This document shows positions 32,607-41,554 of a stretch of 41,965 nt of DNA, one piece after another. Under the pieces are notes generated by a model. It made no database searches. It saw only the letters and a program-made list of their open reading frames with translations, and was not told the DNA's origin. Every line of letters starts with the position of its first letter. Positions within the stretch are counted from its first letter, which is position 1. A program made the position numbers and the translations under genes. Source of the DNA: Myxococcales bacterium (lineage in GTDB: Bacteria > Myxococcota_A > Polyangia > Fen-1088); contig PMLB01000386.1 of NCBI GenBank assembly GCA_003158735.1, positions 21,806 through 63,770 of the forward strand, in the 5' to 3' direction.

Positions 32607-34076
32607 ATGCTGCCCGACGGTCCCCTGCGCGAAGCGCTTACCTTCGATGACGTGCTGCTGGTTCCCGCGGAGAGCGATGTTTTGCCCAAAGACGTCGACG
32701 TCCGTACCGAATTGACCGCGACCATTCCCTTGGCCAACCCGATTATCTCGGCGGCCATGGACACCGTTACCGAGGCGCGCACCGCCATCAGCATGGCGCG
32801 CGACGGTGGTCTGGGCGTCATTCACAAGAATCTGGGCATCGACGAGCAGGCGCTGGAAGTCAGCAAGGTGAAGAAGGCGGAGACCGGGGTGGTGCTGGAC
32901 CCGGTCACCATCGGTCCAGATCAGAAGCTCTTCGCGGCACTCGAGCTGATGAAGCGCTACGAGATCTCGGGGCTTCCCGTGGTGGCCGAGGACGGTCGCC
33001 TGGTCGGTATCCTGACCAATCGTGATGTGCGCTTCGAGCGGCACCTGGACCAGCCGGTGCGCAATCTCATGACCACCACGCTCATCACCACACGCGAGGG
33101 GCTGAGCCTGGAGCATTCGAAGGAGCTGTTGCACAAGAATCGCATCGAGAAGCTCTTGGTGGTGGACGATGCGGGCCGACTGCGCGGGCTTATCACCATC
33201 AAGGACATTGAGAAGGCGCAGCAGCACCCCAATGCGGTCAAAGACGAGCTGGGCCGACTGCGCGTGGGTGCTGCGGTGGGCACCGGGGTGGACCGGGCTG
33301 CGCGCGCCGCTGCCCTGCTGCAGGCGGGCGCCGACATCATTTGCATCGACACCGCCCACGGCCACTCCCGCTCCGTGCTGGAGGCCGTGGCGGACATTCG
33401 CAAGTCCTTCCCGAAAGCGGAGATTCTGGCTGGAAACGTGGCCACCGCCGAGGGCGCGCTGGCCTTGGCCAAGGCAGGCGCCAACGCAGTCAAGGTGGGC
33501 ATCGGCGCAGGTTCAATCTGTACCACCCGCGTGATCGCCGGCATCGGCGTCCCCCAGATCACGGCGGTGACCGACGCGGCACGCGCGCTGGCCAAGCTGG
33601 ACGTGCGCATCGTTTCCGATGGCGGCGTGAAATACTCGGGCGACGTCACCAAAGCCATCGCGGCGGGCGCCCACACGGTGATGATTGGCAGCCTCTTCGC
33701 TGGCAGTGACGAGGCCCCCGGCGAGATCATTCTGTACCAGGGCCGCAGCTACAAGGTGTACCGGGGCATGGGATCGGTGGGCGCCATGCGCGCCGGCAGC
33801 AAGGACCGCTATTTCCAGTCCGACGTCAGCGTCGACGCCAAGCTGGTGCCGGAAGGTATCGAGGGACGAGTGCCCTACCGAGGAAGTCTCTCGCAATCGA
33901 TGTACCAGCTCATCGGTGGTCTGCGTTCAGGCATGGGCTACTGCGGCTGCCGCAACATTGCCGAGCTGCACAGCAAGGCGCGCTTCATCAAGATCACACA
34001 GATGGGTCTGCGCGAATCGCACGTCCACGACGTGATCATTACAAAAGAGGCCCCGAACTACAGAGTGGAACAGTAG
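32607..34076 (+). CDS. guaB: Inosine-5'-monophosphate dehydrogenase
   Basis: NAD-dependent oxidation of IMP to XMP, the rate-limiting step to GMP. The 489-residue enzyme has the opening [10 protein letters not shown], two CBS domains at about 95-205 inserted in the TIM barrel, the active-site loop [11 protein letters not shown] with catalytic Cys at about 305, [10 protein letters not shown], and the mobile-flap region near GRVPYRGSL. Length and motifs are normal. The ATG at 32607 fits the family start. guaA begins 30 bases downstream, so they form a guaBA operon that extends into the exported-protein module. Confidence 0.98.
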   Translation: MLPDGPLREALTFDDVLLVPAESDVLPKDVDVRTELTATIPLANPIISAAMDTVTEARTAISMARDGGLGVIHKNLGIDEQALEVSKVKKAETGVVLDPVTIGPDQKLFAALELMKRYEISGLPVVAEDGRLVGILTNRDVRFERHLDQPVRNLMTTTLITTREGLSLEHSKELLHKNRIEKLLVVDDAGRLRGLITIKDIEKAQQHPNAVKDELGRLRVGAAVGTGVDRAARAAALLQAGADIICIDTAHGHSRSVLEAVADIRKSFPKAEILAGNVATAEGALALAKAGANAVKVGIGAGSICTTRVIAGIGVPQITAVTDAARALAKLDVRIVSDGGVKYSGDVTKAIAAGAHTVMIGSLFAGSDEAPGEIILYQGRSYKVYRGMGSVGAMRAGSKDRYFQSDVSVDAKLVPEGIEGRVPYRGSLSQSMYQLIGGLRSGMGYCGCRNIAELHSKARFIKITQMGLRESHVHDVIITKEAPNYRVEQ

Positions 34077-34106
34077 CCACTTCGTTCGAGAGCTAGGTGA
34101 TCTCCG

Positions 34107-35654
34107 ATGTCTCACACCCAAACCATTCTCGTTCTCGACTTCGGTTCGCAGTACACGCAGCTCATTGCGCGGCGGGTTCGTGAGCAGAAGGTGTACTCGG
34201 AGATCCATCCCTTCAACTTGTCGCTCGACAAGATTCGCGCCATGCGCCCGTCGGGCATCGTTCTTTCGGGTGGCCCGTCGTCGGTGTACGACCAGGGTGC
34301 CCCGCGGGTGGGCGTCGAACTGTTCTCGCTGGGAGTACCCATTCTCGGCATCTGCTACGGCGTGCAACTTTCCAGCTTGCTCCTGGGTGGCAAGGTAGAA
34401 CCAGCGCAAAACCGCGAGTACGGTCGCGCCTCGGTCAAGCTGGAGACGCCGTCCGAGCTGTTCGCCGGATTCCATTTGGGTGACGAGATTGCGGTGTGGA
34501 TGAGCCATGGCGACCGGGTCGAGTCGCTGCCCGACGGCTTTCGTCGCATTGGCGTGAGCGACAACTGCCCCTTCGCTGCCGTGGAATCCCTGAAGCACAA
34601 GTTCTGGGGCGTGCAGTTTCACCCCGAGGTCGCCCACACCCCGCGCGGCAACGAGATCCTGGGAAACTTTCTCTTTCGGGTCTGCCGTTGCGAGCCCAGT
34701 TGGACCATGGCCAATTTCGTCGATGAGGCCATCCAGAAGGTCAAGCAGCAGGTCGGTCAGGGCCGCGTGATCTGCGGGCTCTCGGGTGGCGTGGATTCGT
34801 CGGTGGCAGCCTCCCTGGTACACCGTGCGGTGGGCGACCGGCTGACCTGCATATTCGTGGACAACGGTCTTCTGCGTGCGCGCGAGTCGGTCCAGGTCGA
34901 GAGCGTTTTTCGCGGCGCTTTCAAGATGAATCTGGTGGTGGTCGATGCGGCCGAGCGCTTCCTCGCCAAGCTGGCCGGAGTGGAAGACCCCGAGCAGAAA
35001 CGCAAGGTCATCGGCCGAGAGTTCATCGCTGTGTTTGAGGAAGAGGCGCGCAAGGCCGGCAGGGCTGATTTCTTGGTGCAGGGGACGCTTTATCCCGACG
35101 TCATCGAATCCGTGTCGCACAAGGGACCCTCGGCCACCATCAAGTCCCATCACAACGTGGGCGGCCTTCCCGACGAGATGAACCTGAAGCTGGTGGAGCC
35201 CCTGCGCGAGCTGTTCAAGGACGAGGTGCGCACGTTGGGAGAGGAACTGAATCTTCCGCACGACCTGCTGTGGCGCCAACCCTTTCCCGGACCGGGGCTG
35301 GCGGTACGCATTCTGGGGCCAGTCAACAAGGAACGCTGCGATCTCCTCCGTCAAGGCGACTGCATCATCGACGAGGAGATCCGCGCGGCCGGATTGTACG
35401 AGAGCATCTGGCAATCCTTCGGGGTGCTGCTTCCGGTGCGCAGCGTGGGGGTGATGGGTGACGAGCGCACCTATGCCAACGTGCTCGCCCTGCGTGCTGT
35501 GCATTCCAAGGACGGCATGACAGCCGACTGGGTGCCGCTGCCGCACGACCTGCTCGCCAGTATCTCGTCGCGTATCGTAAACGAGGTGCGCGGAATCAAC
35601 CGTGTGGTGTACGACATCTCGTCCAAGCCGCCGGCGACGATAGAATGGGAATAG
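34107..35654 (+). CDS. guaA: GMP synthase (glutamine-hydrolysing)
   Basis: Amination of XMP to GMP with glutamine and ATP. The 515-residue protein has the class I glutamine amidotransferase domain (GICYGVQ with nucleophile Cys83, [10 protein letters not shown]), the ATP-pyrophosphatase P-loop SGGVDSS near residue 226, and the C-terminal dimerisation domain ending [14 protein letters not shown], the conserved GuaA terminus. AGGTGAT precedes the ATG. The next gene starts ten bases before the guaA stop, indicating co-translation. Confidence 0.98.
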   Translation: MSHTQTILVLDFGSQYTQLIARRVREQKVYSEIHPFNLSLDKIRAMRPSGIVLSGGPSSVYDQGAPRVGVELFSLGVPILGICYGVQLSSLLLGGKVEPAQNREYGRASVKLETPSELFAGFHLGDEIAVWMSHGDRVESLPDGFRRIGVSDNCPFAAVESLKHKFWGVQFHPEVAHTPRGNEILGNFLFRVCRCEPSWTMANFVDEAIQKVKQQVGQGRVICGLSGGVDSSVAASLVHRAVGDRLTCIFVDNGLLRARESVQVESVFRGAFKMNLVVVDAAERFLAKLAGVEDPEQKRKVIGREFIAVFEEEARKAGRADFLVQGTLYPDVIESVSHKGPSATIKSHHNVGGLPDEMNLKLVEPLRELFKDEVRTLGEELNLPHDLLWRQPFPGPGLAVRILGPVNKERCDLLRQGDCIIDEEIRAAGLYESIWQSFGVLLPVRSVGVMGDERTYANVLALRAVHSKDGMTADWVPLPHDLLASISSRIVNEVRGINRVVYDISSKPPATIEWE

Positions 35655-36313
35655 GATCTTCGCGACGCACTGTCGTGCCATTGGTCGTGGCCATGCTCGC
35701 CCACGCCCACCTCGCGACGGCCGCTTCGCTGGTTCGTCCCCTGGCCGGAGCCGAGGTGGATTGGTCGGCCGGCACGGTCACGGCCAGCGCAGGAGCGGCG
35801 GCCGACATGCGCATGCCGTCGCCCGCGGCGGCGCGGCCAGGCGCGGAACGGCGTGCCCGCGCCGCTGCGCTCGATAAACTGCGGGCGGCCTTGCGTGCGC
35901 TGCCCTTGCGAGGCAAGCAAAGGCTGGGGGAAAAACAAGTCGAGGCAGCGCTGGGCCATGCAAGCACGACGCGCATCGAGTACCAGTCGAATGGAGGCGT
36001 GGTGTTGTGGGTTGGGGTCAGGTTCACCGATCTCGTAGCAAGTGCCACGACCACGTCTACGTCCACGACCACGGGCCTGGTTGCTCTTGCCGTGGGGGCG
36101 ATGCCGTTGGAATTGGCTCCTTTGTTGGTGGCCGGCGCGAAGGAAATCGTCTTGGGACACGCGCGCTACCACCAGGGACCGCCGCCCGCAGGTGCGATCA
36201 GCGTGCGGCGCGACGACAAGGGGCGCTTGCTTCTCCCCTCGGGCTCCGAGACGACGCTGGATCAGCTCGCCGGCGGGCCGGTTGTGATCTACCTTCAGAG
36301 GGTTCTGCCATGA
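35645..36313 (+). CDS. Exported LPP20/FlgP-like protein
   Basis: A 222-residue protein with a signal peptide ([27 protein letters not shown], given in parts: [19 protein letters not shown]). The mature N terminus has the LPP20-like pattern: [15 protein letters not shown] followed by a helix [16 protein letters not shown], as in FlgP and related lipoproteins, but the mature protein lacks a lipobox Cys. A beta-rich region and a short C-terminal domain follow ([25 protein letters not shown]). It overlaps guaA by ten bases and the following gene by four. The family call rests on pattern only; the function is unknown. Confidence 0.65.
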   Translation: MGIGSSRRTVVPLVVAMLAHAHLATAASLVRPLAGAEVDWSAGTVTASAGAAADMRMPSPAAARPGAERRARAAALDKLRAALRALPLRGKQRLGEKQVEAALGHASTTRIEYQSNGGVVLWVGVRFTDLVASATTTSTSTTTGLVALAVGAMPLELAPLLVAGAKEIVLGHARYHQGPPPAGAISVRRDDKGRLLLPSGSETTLDQLAGGPVVIYLQRVLP

Positions 36314-37476
36314 CACGGGCTCTCCTACCGGCCGCAACCACGAGAATCGCTTTGGCAGTGGCGGTCCTTCTCGTCGCCTTGCCGGCGGCTGCGCAGTCCG
36401 GGGAGCACGTGGTCACCGCCGAGGCGCCTATCGTGAACGGCAACGCGGTTGTGGCCAAGCAGCGCGCTCTGGCCGATGCGTTTCGTCAGGTGGTTGAGCG
36501 TGCCTTTTCCGACCTGCTCAAGGAAAGTGGCGGTGAGGCCCAGCCTCTGGCGCCCGGTCTGGCGCAGGTCAAGGCATCGTTTGCCAACCGCGGCCAGCGC
36601 TTCGTGCGTAGCTATCGCGTGCTCGAGGAGGAAGAAAGCAAGGGCCGCTTGCGTCTGCAGATCGATGCGGATGTGGATACCGCCCTGCTTCGGCGGGAGA
36701 TGGAGCGCGCCCGCGGAACCACGGCCGCAGAGTCCGCGACCACGATTGCGCGGACCACAGGCCCCTCGATCTTCGTAGGCGGCGACCTGTCCGACGAAGC
36801 CAGCACCACGGTGGCCAGAACGCTAGCGGCTGGCGGTGTTCAGGTGCAAGCAGCCGCCGTGCGCGACGAGGCCTCGCTGATGGCGGCAGCGGGGCGCCAG
36901 GCGGCGCAGGCGCTTTGGTTGGTCGCCACCTCGTCCAGCGAGGGGTCGATTCGCGGGGCATCGTCGGTTTCCGTGCGCTGCGAGCTGCGCGCGCGGCTCT
37001 TGCCCGCGGGTCTGGGTGCAAGACCCGCTCTTCTCGATCAAACCCAATCAGAGCGGGGATTCGCGCACGACGAGTCCACCGCACGGCTTGCGTGCTGGCA
37101 GCGCGCCGCCGTGGCCTTGGCGCACCAACTGTCCAGCTTGCTGCGGCCGGTTCCCGCGGGTGCGCGCTACCTGACTCTGGATCTGGACGTGGTCGAGCCG
37201 GCCGCGCTCATGACGCTGCTTCAGGTTGTGAAGCGCCTGGGCGCGGTGAGTGCGGCTGAGGTCCGTCACGTGACCACGGGCCGGACCGAAATTCGGGTGT
37301 TCACACGCATGAGCGGTCGTGAAATTGAGTCCGCTCTCATTCGCGACATCGCAGGCCGGCTGCGCGTGACCGAAGTGAAACCGCCGGCCGATCGAGTGAC
37401 ACTCCAGGTTCGTCTGGCACAAGCCGACGAACCGCTACCGGGCGCAGGGGCCGATCCGCCTGCAACAAAGCCATGA
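36310..37476 (+). CDS. Exported FlgT/DUF2066-like protein
   Basis: A 388-residue protein with a signal peptide ([20 protein letters not shown], cleavage after AAA near residue 28). Residues about 30-130 resemble the N-terminal domain of FlgT-type periplasmic proteins (VAKQRALADAFRQVVERAF, then SYRVLEEEES and a beta strand RLRLQIDADV). A middle region (about 150-270) has an alternating alpha/beta pattern resembling the TolB/LpoB-type fold. The C-terminal part (about 280-370) ends in a Pro-rich tail. FlgT shapes the flagellar basal body in Vibrio; no flagellar genes occur here, so a different envelope role is likely. ATGA overlap at both ends couples it to its neighbours. Confidence 0.65.
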   Translation: MTRALLPAATTRIALAVAVLLVALPAAAQSGEHVVTAEAPIVNGNAVVAKQRALADAFRQVVERAFSDLLKESGGEAQPLAPGLAQVKASFANRGQRFVRSYRVLEEEESKGRLRLQIDADVDTALLRREMERARGTTAAESATTIARTTGPSIFVGGDLSDEASTTVARTLAAGGVQVQAAAVRDEASLMAAAGRQAAQALWLVATSSSEGSIRGASSVSVRCELRARLLPAGLGARPALLDQTQSERGFAHDESTARLACWQRAAVALAHQLSSLLRPVPAGARYLTLDLDVVEPAALMTLLQVVKRLGAVSAAEVRHVTTGRTEIRVFTRMSGREIESALIRDIAGRLRVTEVKPPADRVTLQVRLAQADEPLPGAGADPPATKP

Positions 37477-37772
37477 AGTCGCTGGTCCTCGTCCTGTTCG
37501 CTGTTTCCCTTTTCGCCGGCTGCGCCTCGCTCAGATCCGAGGGCTCGGTGGTGTTCCGAGTCGAATGCAACGTGCCTGACGCCGCCGTGTTGCTCGACGG
37601 CGTGCTCATGGGACGCGCTTCACAATGGGCAAAGCCGGATCGTTTCATTCGACCGGGCTTCTACCGGGTCGAGATTCGTCACCCGAACTACTACTCACAC
37701 TTCGAGGAGATCACGGTGGCCGACGGCGGCTCGGCGACGGTGAAGGCTGAGTTGCATCCGCTGCTGGAATAG
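37473..37772 (+). CDS. Small PEGA-domain lipoprotein
   Basis: A 99-residue lipoprotein. Its lipobox is LFAGC with Cys17 after MKSLVLVLFAVS. The rest is a single PEGA-like beta domain (VECNVPDAAVLLDGVLMG, RPGFYRVEIRHPNY, ITVADGGSATVKAEL). PEGA domains occur in surface-associated proteins and next to kinases. It overlaps the FlgT-like gene by four bases. Its TAG directly abuts the complementary CTA stop of the convergent gene, leaving no intergenic base. Confidence 0.8.
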   Translation: MKSLVLVLFAVSLFAGCASLRSEGSVVFRVECNVPDAAVLLDGVLMGRASQWAKPDRFIRPGFYRVEIRHPNYYSHFEEITVADGGSATVKAELHPLLE

Positions 37773-39239
37773 CTAGGCGAACTCGACCCGCGCCGGAACC
37801 TTGTGCGGTGCCAGGTGCTTGGCACAGTGGTCGATGAGCTGCTTGGGCGTGCAGGGACCGTCGCGTTGCACCCGGGCGATCACGCGCGAAGCGCCGACCT
37901 CGTCGTATTCCAAGCGAGCCTCGGCACTGCGCACGTTGGCGAAAGCCTCCAGGCAACCTTCAACCTCGCCCAAAGCCACACGCCGGCCCTCGACCTTGAC
38001 CAGGTCATCCTCCCGACCGCAAAGGGTCAGCCGGCCATCTCGATCGAGACTGCCGATGTCCCCGGTTCGCAACCAGCCGTCGCTGTCACCACGACCGATG
38101 GGTATCTCGCTGCCGCGCGTGCGCAGCCTGACCGGAGGGACGAAGGTCGATGACACGCCCGCGCCGCGCACCCAGACCGGCCCTTGCGCGCCAGCGGGCA
38201 TCTCGGTGCCCTGGCGATCGGCCACGCGAATCTCGACGCCCGCGAAAGGCAGGCCAACCGTCGTGGGATTCTTTCCCCCCAGATCAATGGCCACCGGACC
38301 TGTCTCCATGGACTGGTAGCAGGAGAGCAGGGGCACCTTGAACCGCTCACGGAAGGCTCGCGCCACGGCGGGGCTGAGCGGCTCGCCCGAGCTGATGCAG
38401 CGGACGTGGCGCGATCGGCACGGCTTGGCGGTGGGCATGCGCGCCATGGCGGCGAACAGCGTGGGCGTGGCAGTCACGACGTCGGCACCTTGCTCGGCCA
38501 GCAACTTGGCCAGGCGGGCAACCACCAACTCGTCGTCGAGGACCAACCCGGCGCCTTGGGCCAACGCCACGCAAAGGCCGAGATCGAAGCCTTGGCTGGT
38601 ATGGAGTGCGGCGGCCGTGCTCACCCGGCTTGGGGCGTCGATGTCCAGCGTTGAGGCGAGAGCGGCGCCGATGCTTTTCAGTTGGCGGCGTTCGCGTACC
38701 ACACCCTTGGGATCGCCGCCGGCGTCCAGGGTGAAGAGCACGACTTCGGGCACCGCGTGCAACTTCAACGGCGTGCGCTCAAAGGTGGAACAGGTCAGCA
38801 GTGTGCCGGAAATGCGGCGGCGGCTTTCGAGTACAGCGCGCGGTCGGTCGTGTTTCGCATCCGCGGCTGGTGCGCCGCCTGGGGCGGCAAAGGCAATCAG
38901 GGCGTTGGGACGGTTGACCAGCGCCCGCAGGTGGGTCGCCGCAAAAACCATGCTTAGGTCTCGTCCACAGAGGGTCGGGTCGAGCGGAACCACGACGGCG
39001 TCCAGCTTGGATAGGGCGAGGGATAGCACGACGAATTCCGGCACACTGCCGAGCATGAGGCCAACCCAATCGCCGGCCCCGACGCCGAAACCCTTCAGCT
39101 CGTTGGCGCGGCGATTGACCCGATGACGCAATCCATGCCACGAGAGGTAAGTGTCCCGGTAGATGAGGGCTTGGCCACCACCCATAGTCCCCCGTCGCAC
39201 GCCTGCGGCGTTGTCAAGCCATTCGTACAGCAACGACAT
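37773..39239 (-). CDS. AMP-binding (acyl-CoA synthetase-like) protein lacking key catalytic residues
   Basis: A 488-residue member of the ANL adenylate-forming superfamily. Visible core motifs are A5 (SCYQSMETG), A7 (WLRTGDIGSLDRDGR near residue 392) and A8 (REDDLVKVEGRRVALGEVE near 415). Two motifs are abnormal. The A3 phosphate loop, normally TSGTTGxPKG, reads TLDAGGDPKG near residue 170. The protein ends at PHKVPARVEFA, before the A10 segment that holds the catalytic lysine. It may have lost adenylation or work with another partner. The short C terminus is due to a real stop (TAG at 37775-37773); there is no sign of a frameshifted tail, since the convergent lipoprotein gene begins at once. 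Confidence 0.83.
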   Translation of the reverse strand: MSLLYEWLDNAAGVRRGTMGGGQALIYRDTYLSWHGLRHRVNRRANELKGFGVGAGDWVGLMLGSVPEFVVLSLALSKLDAVVVPLDPTLCGRDLSMVFAATHLRALVNRPNALIAFAAPGGAPAADAKHDRPRAVLESRRRISGTLLTCSTFERTPLKLHAVPEVVLFTLDAGGDPKGVVRERRQLKSIGAALASTLDIDAPSRVSTAAALHTSQGFDLGLCVALAQGAGLVLDDELVVARLAKLLAEQGADVVTATPTLFAAMARMPTAKPCRSRHVRCISSGEPLSPAVARAFRERFKVPLLSCYQSMETGPVAIDLGGKNPTTVGLPFAGVEIRVADRQGTEMPAGAQGPVWVRGAGVSSTFVPPVRLRTRGSEIPIGRGDSDGWLRTGDIGSLDRDGRLTLCGREDDLVKVEGRRVALGEVEGCLEAFANVRSAEARLEYDEVGASRVIARVQRDGPCTPKQLIDHCAKHLAPHKVPARVEFA

Positions 39240-39264
39240 GCATGCACCCAGGACGAAGCAGAGA

Positions 39265-39555
39265 CTAGTGTACTCGTCGCGTCCGTCGGAAACAATCTTG
39301 CAGTGCCGGGTTCATGGTCAGCTCGGCAAGACCACCGCCTTCAAGGTCGGCCACAATGCGACCACCGCGTAGCGTTGCGGTTTCGAGCAAGACTTGCGGT
39401 CCTGTTTCGTCGTCGGCTTGCGCCCGTTGGTCCCAGGTTGACTGGGCGATAACCTTAAAAGGAAGACCGACAGCCAGTCGGACTACCAACGCGAACGCCA
39501 CGCCTTTGGGAAAAACGGGGTCGACATGCAGAGGACGCATGACCACGATGACCAC
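39265..39555 (-). CDS. Possible small protein of unknown function
   Basis: A 96-codon frame, with alternative starts at GTG 39555, GTG 39546 and ATG 39540. Its composition looks more protein-like (Val/Ala/Leu, few Arg/Ser/Pro runs) than the opposite-strand frame, and it ends 25 bases before the AMP-binding gene in the same direction. No signal peptide or known motif. PHVDPVF-type spacing near the start and LLETATLRGGRIVADLEGG in the middle are unremarkable. If it is not a gene, 39240-39646 is a 407-base intergenic stretch in which I see nothing else. Confidence 0.35.
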   Translation of the reverse strand: MVIVVMRPLHVDPVFPKGVAFALVVRLAVGLPFKVIAQSTWDQRAQADDETGPQVLLETATLRGGRIVADLEGGGLAELTMNPALQDCFRRTRRVH

Positions 39556-39646
39556 GCGGTCCTACATGTAGGATAGTGTGTCAAATAACCTGACGAACTC
39601 ATGCATCTTTACCAGGTGGCGGTCCTGGCCTAACCTGAGTTTTCAC

Positions 39647-40570
39647 GTGCCACGGGTTCCGCCTAAACCAACCGACCGCCTGGTAGACTCCGATCGCGTT
39701 CGGGCGAAAACGGTCGTCACCAGTATCAACAAGATAACTGAGCAAGCGCCCGTCAAGGAGGCGTGTCTGGTGGTCATCTACGGGTCTGATCTGGGCCGCA
39801 AGTACAACCTGGAAGCGCCGGCGTTGGTGGTTGGGCGTTCATCCAAGTCTGACATTCAGATCGATCAGGAATCGGTGTCGCGCGCACATTCCAAGATCGT
39901 GAACACCGGACGCGCCATCCGGATTCGCGATCTGGGATCGACCAACGGCACCTATGTCAATGACGAGCTCATCGACGAACGCGCGCTGGAGGACGGCGAT
40001 TTCATCAAGATCGGCCGCACCATCTTCAAGTTCCTTTCAGGCGGCAACATCGAGCGCGCCTACCACGAAGAGATCTACCGGCTCACCACCGTCGACGGCT
40101 TGACACAGATCTTCAACAAGCGGTACTTCCAGGAATGCATCGAGCGGGAGATCGCGCGGGCTCTCCGCTATCGGCGTGACGTGTCCCTGGTCATGTTCGA
40201 CATCGACCACTTCAAGCAGGTCAACGACACCCACGGGCACTTGGCTGGTGATTCGGTGCTCAAGGCCCTGGCGGCGACGGTAAAGAACAAGATCCGGCGT
40301 GAGGATCTGTTCGCGCGCTATGGCGGTGAAGAATTCGCCATCGTGCTGCCCGAGATCGACGGCCACAACGCCCATCAGTTTGCGGAGAAGATCAGGCGCA
40401 TCGTCGAGGCCGCGGATTTCCGCTTCGAGGGCGTCAAGATGGACGTCACGATTTCCCTGGGCGTCGCGGTGCTGGACCAGCAAACCACAGACGCGGCGGG
40501 GCTGATCAAGCACGCAGATGAGCGCCTCTATGAGGCCAAGAACGCCGGGCGCAACTGCGTTCGCGGATAG
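39647..40570 (+). CDS. FHA-domain diguanylate cyclase (GGDEF)
   Basis: A cytoplasmic enzyme that makes cyclic di-GMP from two GTP. About 307 residues: a short N terminus, an FHA phosphothreonine-binding domain at about 40-130 ([29 protein letters not shown]), then a GGDEF domain at about 140-305 with GGEEF in [13 protein letters not shown]. An RxxD inhibitory site (RRED) sits exactly five residues before it, so it is probably active and product-inhibited. The FHA domain would tie output to Ser/Thr kinase signalling. I start at GTG 39647 because the 23 residues gained from the GTG at 39578 are unlike the rest. The gene ends 12 bases from the convergent prenyltransferase gene. Confidence 0.92.
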   Translation: MPRVPPKPTDRLVDSDRVRAKTVVTSINKITEQAPVKEACLVVIYGSDLGRKYNLEAPALVVGRSSKSDIQIDQESVSRAHSKIVNTGRAIRIRDLGSTNGTYVNDELIDERALEDGDFIKIGRTIFKFLSGGNIERAYHEEIYRLTTVDGLTQIFNKRYFQECIEREIARALRYRRDVSLVMFDIDHFKQVNDTHGHLAGDSVLKALAATVKNKIRREDLFARYGGEEFAIVLPEIDGHNAHQFAEKIRRIVEAADFRFEGVKMDVTISLGVAVLDQQTTDAAGLIKHADERLYEAKNAGRNCVRG

Positions 40571-40582
40571 AAAAAGAGGATT

Positions 40583-41458
40583 TCACCAACCCCCGTACAA
40601 GATCGACATGATGGCCACGGCGTAGCCCAGCAGGTTGATAAGGAAGGGCGCGTCGCGGAGCATGGAGTCGGTGGGGCTTTCACTGTCCGCCTTGCCCTGG
40701 ACAATCCAGATGAACCGCAGCACGCCGAACACCACGAATGGCACAGTGAGCGCCAGGCGGCGTGTGCCAAAGAAAGTCAGGGCGTGGGGCGACTGGGTAT
40801 ACAGGACGTAGGCCAGGATGGTCAGGCCCGCCAGCAAGTAAAGCAGCACGCGTAGCACGTTGGGTGGGTAGCGGTCGAGCACCAGACGCTGGGTGCCGCC
40901 CTTGCTTCCCGCCACGCGCAGCTCATGGGCGCGTTTGCCGAAACCCAGGAACGCCGCCAGCAGCAAGGTACACAGCAACACCCAGCCCGAGGGATCCACC
41001 GAGATGGCACAGGCGCCTCCCAGCACACGCAGGAGAAAACCCGCGCTGATGCACGCCACGTCCACGAACGGCACGTGCTTCAGCCAGAAGGAGTAGGCGA
41101 CGTTCTGCGCCAGATAGCCGGCGGCGATGACCGCCAGGAGGGGGGCAATCAGGTAACTGCCGCCCAGTCCGACCAAGGCCAGAATCGCCGCGAGCGCCCA
41201 TGCGTTCCTCACCGACAGGGCGCCCGAGGCGATGGGACGCAAGCGCTTCAAGGGATGGGCGCGGTCCTTGTCCACATCGACGATATCGTTGAACACGTAC
41301 ACCGCGCTCGACAGCAGGCAGAAGCAGGCCACGGCCAGAACCGCCGAAAGCACGGCGTGCGGGTCGTCGACCCGGCGGGCGAACACCAACGGCCCCAGCA
41401 CGAAGAGGTTTTTGACCCACTGATGAAAGCGGAGGGATTTGAGGACGGCGAGGGCCAT
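40583..41458 (-). CDS. UbiA-family prenyltransferase, decaprenyl-phosphate phosphoribosyltransferase-like
   Basis: A 291-residue integral membrane protein with about eight to nine helices. The first Asp-rich motif is NDIVDVDKDRAHPLKRLRP (N57, D58, D61, D65), and the second region YSFWLKHVPFVDVACISAGF is characteristic of the Rv3806c (UbiA) branch. In mycobacteria that enzyme transfers phosphoribose from PRPP to decaprenyl phosphate, the first step to arabinan precursors. Homologues also occur in Gram-negative bacteria, where the final sugar product is usually unknown. No DprE1/DprE2-like genes are in the window. The opening RFHQWVKNLFVLGPLVFA is typical. The ATG at 41458 is divergent from the sigma factor gene. 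Confidence 0.87.
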   Translation of the reverse strand: MALAVLKSLRFHQWVKNLFVLGPLVFARRVDDPHAVLSAVLAVACFCLLSSAVYVFNDIVDVDKDRAHPLKRLRPIASGALSVRNAWALAAILALVGLGGSYLIAPLLAVIAAGYLAQNVAYSFWLKHVPFVDVACISAGFLLRVLGGACAISVDPSGWVLLCTLLLAAFLGFGKRAHELRVAGSKGGTQRLVLDRYPPNVLRVLLYLLAGLTILAYVLYTQSPHALTFFGTRRLALTVPFVVFGVLRFIWIVQGKADSESPTDSMLRDAPFLINLLGYAVAIMSILYGGW

Positions 41459-41554
41459 GGGGTAGGGGGAGCGAAGTGTAGCGCGAAGTGATCGAAGGTC
41501 TATGCTCTCGGGCTACACTAGCCTATTCTTGGCACTTCCCGCGAGAGGGACCTG

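Noticed and set aside
33927-35681. 584-codon open frame opposite guaB/guaA
   Set aside because: Shadow of two unmistakable genes; GC-rich third positions remove stops on the opposite strand.
35645-37476. Flagellar annotation (FlgP, FlgT)
   Set aside because: Similarity is only to general domain patterns, and no flagellar gene is present, so no flagellar symbol is given.
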